A DNA stretch of 64,000 bases. Source: Hippasteria phrygiana. Lineage: Eukaryota > Echinodermata > Asteroidea > Valvatida > Goniasteridae. The notes beneath the pieces were generated by a model that worked only from the letters and a program-made list of their open reading frames with translations, made no database searches and was not told where the DNA came from. Location of the stretch: positions 525,001-589,000 of the forward strand of contig JAZGUH010000726.1 in NCBI GenBank assembly GCA_037893225.1, in the 5' to 3' direction. Made by a program: the position numbers and the translations under genes. Of the stretch, positions 62,197 through 64,000 are shown one piece after another (position 1 is the first letter of the stretch; each line of letters opens with the position of its first letter).

Positions 62197-62200
62197 ATAT
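62197..62200. other. Target-site duplication ATAT, right
   Basis: Right-hand copy of the 4-bp duplication flanking the Gypsy element. Confidence 0.85.
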
Positions 62201-63223
62201 TTAACCTGTACGACGCAGACTTATATAACGTTTTTAAAGATCTGTGGAAACCTAAACACGCATCCTATATATATCAAGGAATATGCGATGGTGGCCACAT
62301 TGGAAAACTCCGAATTGGGGCTAGTGACGCATCCGATAGTGGTGATCTAGGAAAAGACAAAGCCATAGCGGATGCTTATGGAAATAGATTTTACATTCCT
62401 CTAGATTTTGAAATACTAAGAGATTACCATCCGTTTCATCCATCGGCGCTCAAAGATAGACTAACGTACGAGCTTACGTTTAACGATCACAAAAACGTCG
62501 TAGATTCTACGGATGATGATGCCAAGTATAATATGTCTGGGTTGTCTCTCGAATTTGACGTGGTGACTAGTAAAACATTGGCTGACTCTATCAGACAACA
62601 ATATCGAGGCAAGACTCATTTTCTATTCGATCAAGTTCAAAGATATCTCGTTAGAGACTTTGACAAATCAGATACAACTTGGAACATTAATCTTAACCAA
62701 TCGATTAGAAGTCTCAAGGGCGTACTACTTTTATTCAAAGATCCTACTGACAAAACCCCCGAACATTTCTATAATCCTAAAATCGAAAAAGTAAACGTTA
62801 CGATTGAGGGTAAACCGAATCAATTGTACAGTCAAGGTTATATGATGCGTTATCAACACTGGGATGAAATTACCAAGTTTTTTGGAGACTCTCACACTGA
62901 TTTTGGCGCCGGTATGGCCAAAGACTTGAGTTTGTACGATATGTTTATAGGCACCTACTTAAAAAATAGTTACGGGCTTTGGTTAGATATGAGAGTAACC
63001 GATGATAATAAAAGTCACGGTTCGGGTAGGAGAATAGGAGAAGTAGGTGGTGGTATAAGTAATTATTTAGAAAGAAAAGCCGAGACAGCTGGGGCCGTAA
63101 AATGTTACGTTTTCTTGGTGATGGATGGCCAACTGGTTATCGAAGATGGAAGATTTAATAAGCTTTTACTATTAAAAATCGAGGGTATAATTGAAAACGT
63201 TTAACAACTTAAAAAACTTTAAC

Positions 63224-63575
63224 ATGTTTCCAAAGACACCTCACTGCGCCTTAATATGCGGTACTAGAACCAATTCTGGTAAAACTAAATTTATTTTAGA
63301 TCTATTGGAAACGGAGTATAGGAATCACTTTGAATCACTACTGTTGGTTGTTGACACAAAAGTATAATTGCGTAATGACGGATGATCGAGCTCAAACCGC
63401 ATTTGTTGCGTTGTTTTATTGCAAAGATAAAAGTAGTTTCAATCAATGTCTAGATGAAAATGACGCCGTGCCTTTAGAAGAAAGATCGAAAATTAAAAAG
63501 ATTTTAAGAGACGTGCCATATAGTAAATTGCTGATAAAAACTGATCCTCCAGTTTGCTGGGAGCTCGCTAGATAG
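63224..63575 (+). pseudogene. A32-like packaging ATPase with internal deletion, mirror copy
   Basis: The same product and the same missing middle as at 37354-37705: Walker A (GTRTNSGKT) near the start, then a jump in frame to the C-terminal part starting near 63330. The capsid stop is 20 bases upstream. Confidence 0.85.
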
Positions 63576-63720
63576 CTAGCTGTAATTTGTTGTATAGCTA
63601 GTTGATAGCTAGTTGATAGCTAGCTGTAATTTGTTGTATAGCTAGTTGATAGCTAGTTGATAGCTAGCTGCAATTTGCTAGATAACTAGCTGTATAGCTA
63701 GCCCGTAAATTATCTAGGTA
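63571..63720. repeat. TAGCTGTAATTTGTTG tandem array, mirror copy
   Basis: Units of TAGCTAGCTGTAATTTGTTG and TATAGCTAGTTGATAGC repeat between the ATPase and the 229-residue gene, mirroring 37205-37365. Confidence 0.9.
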
Positions 63721-63729
63721 TTATATAAT

Positions 63730-64000
63730 ATGATAGAATACCTAGACGTTTTGTTAGAAAAAAATATTTACTATTTGCAAATGAGCAACTCGATAGAATC
63801 TCTAAGCTCGTTGTCTCAACAACCGATAGCTGCGCGAGTACTCCCTACGGTCGTAGACGTAGAAACTCCTAACGGAGTTCCAGAACACAAAAATAGACTT
63901 TTAGGAGTAGTTGCTTCCGGTGATTCGAAGAAATATCTGGGTAAAGAATACTCCGTGAATGAAGTCGAAAATTTAGACTCCGTTAAACTAGAGAAACTAT
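63730..64000 (+). CDS. 229-residue element protein, cut by window end
   Basis: Identical in the visible part to the product at 36510-37199. Starts at 63730 or, more likely by comparison with the ancient copy, 63781. It includes the reversed 23-bp motif at about 63839-63861. Confidence 0.75.
   Translation, partial: MIEYLDVLLEKNIYYLQMSNSIESLSSLSQQPIAARVLPTVVDVETPNGVPEHKNRLLGVVASGDSKKYLGKEYSVNEVENLDSVKLEKL

Larger units (their letters stand above)
51562..63204 (+). pseudogene. Capsid protein gene of copy 2, split by the Gypsy element
   Basis: The first 310 bases (51562-51871, about 103 codons, ending RICLEGREI) are followed by the retrotransposon; the gene resumes at 62201 and runs to 63204. 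Outside the insertion the sequence agrees with the intact gene at 37725-39038 apart from a few single-base changes, including Lys-Leu for Lys-Arg near the C-terminus. Confidence 0.95.
45168..64000. mobile_element. Polinton/Maverick-like element, copy 2 (incomplete at window end)
   Basis: The mirror image of copy 1: position 64000 corresponds to 36929. Gene order: polymerase (+), 39-residue protein (+), integrase (-), 127-residue protein (-), capsid (+), ATPase (+), 229-residue protein (+). A 10325-bp Gypsy element is inserted in the capsid gene. Identity with copy 1 is very high, with a few single-base differences seen (for example in the capsid gene near 62294 and 63163), an 80-odd bp deletion near 46450 not found in copy 1, and no deletion where copy 1 has one near 44690. 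Confidence 0.88.

Overview
The window is a stretch of animal (metazoan) nuclear genome made almost entirely of mobile and virus-like DNA in several stages of decay. Evidence for a eukaryotic animal: CR1/RTE-like LINE fragments, a mariner transposase remnant, tRNA-derived SINEs with A and B boxes, MITEs with target-site duplications, a Ty3/Gypsy retrotransposon primed by tRNA-Leu, spliced-looking genes and long poly-G/poly-C tracts. A marine invertebrate is plausible; the species cannot be read from the sequence. No intact host gene was recognised.

Region 1, about 1-29.8 kb: old, multiply interrupted DNA. Fragments of a Polinton/Maverick (adintovirus-like) element occur in a fixed order and orientation: polymerase N-terminus 2.5-3.45 kb, small membrane-protein gene 15.4 kb, capsid protein 15.8-16.2 and 21.0-21.6 kb, packaging ATPase 21.6-22.2 kb, three further genes 24.9-26.0 kb. 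Between them lie a LINE inside a repeated host gene family, an old Gypsy integrase with a possible LTR, a degenerate transposase-like gene, LINE pieces, mariner, a Harbinger-like element, MITEs, SINEs and two CACTG-ended DNA elements. Two strongly palindromic loci lie at 7.36-7.79 kb.

Region 2, 29.83-64.0 kb: two nearly identical copies of the same viral-type element, head to head, with a 16-bp spacer at 45152-45167. Copy 1 (29832-45151) is complete end to end but decayed. Copy 2 (45168 to beyond the window end) mirrors it. Each end has a roughly 0.7-kb terminal inverted repeat holding an array of the perfect palindrome GGCGTTATAACGCC and running into the start codon of the outermost gene. 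Gene content from the polymerase end: protein-primed-type family B DNA polymerase, a 39-residue membrane protein, retroviral-type integrase, a 127-residue membrane protein, a putative double-jelly-roll capsid protein, an A32-like packaging ATPase, then several coiled-coil or membrane proteins of unknown role and a terminal gene of unknown function. Polymerase, integrase and ATPase are broken, with the same breaks in both copies, so decay came before duplication. The capsid gene is intact in copy 1 only.

Region 3, 51872-62196: a very young, apparently complete Ty3/Gypsy retrotransposon on the minus strand, inserted into the capsid gene of copy 2 with a 4-bp duplication (ATAT). Its 1537-bp LTRs show one difference by eye. 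Gag and Pol are open, joined by a correctly phased GGGAAAC -1 frameshift heptamer, and the position where retroviruses carry env holds a two-finger C2H2 zinc-finger protein behind a good 3' splice site.

Reading the layers in time: an old element copy decayed on the left; a second copy inserted and decayed, then was duplicated in inverted form; the arms then gained separate deletions and substitutions; the Gypsy element inserted last.
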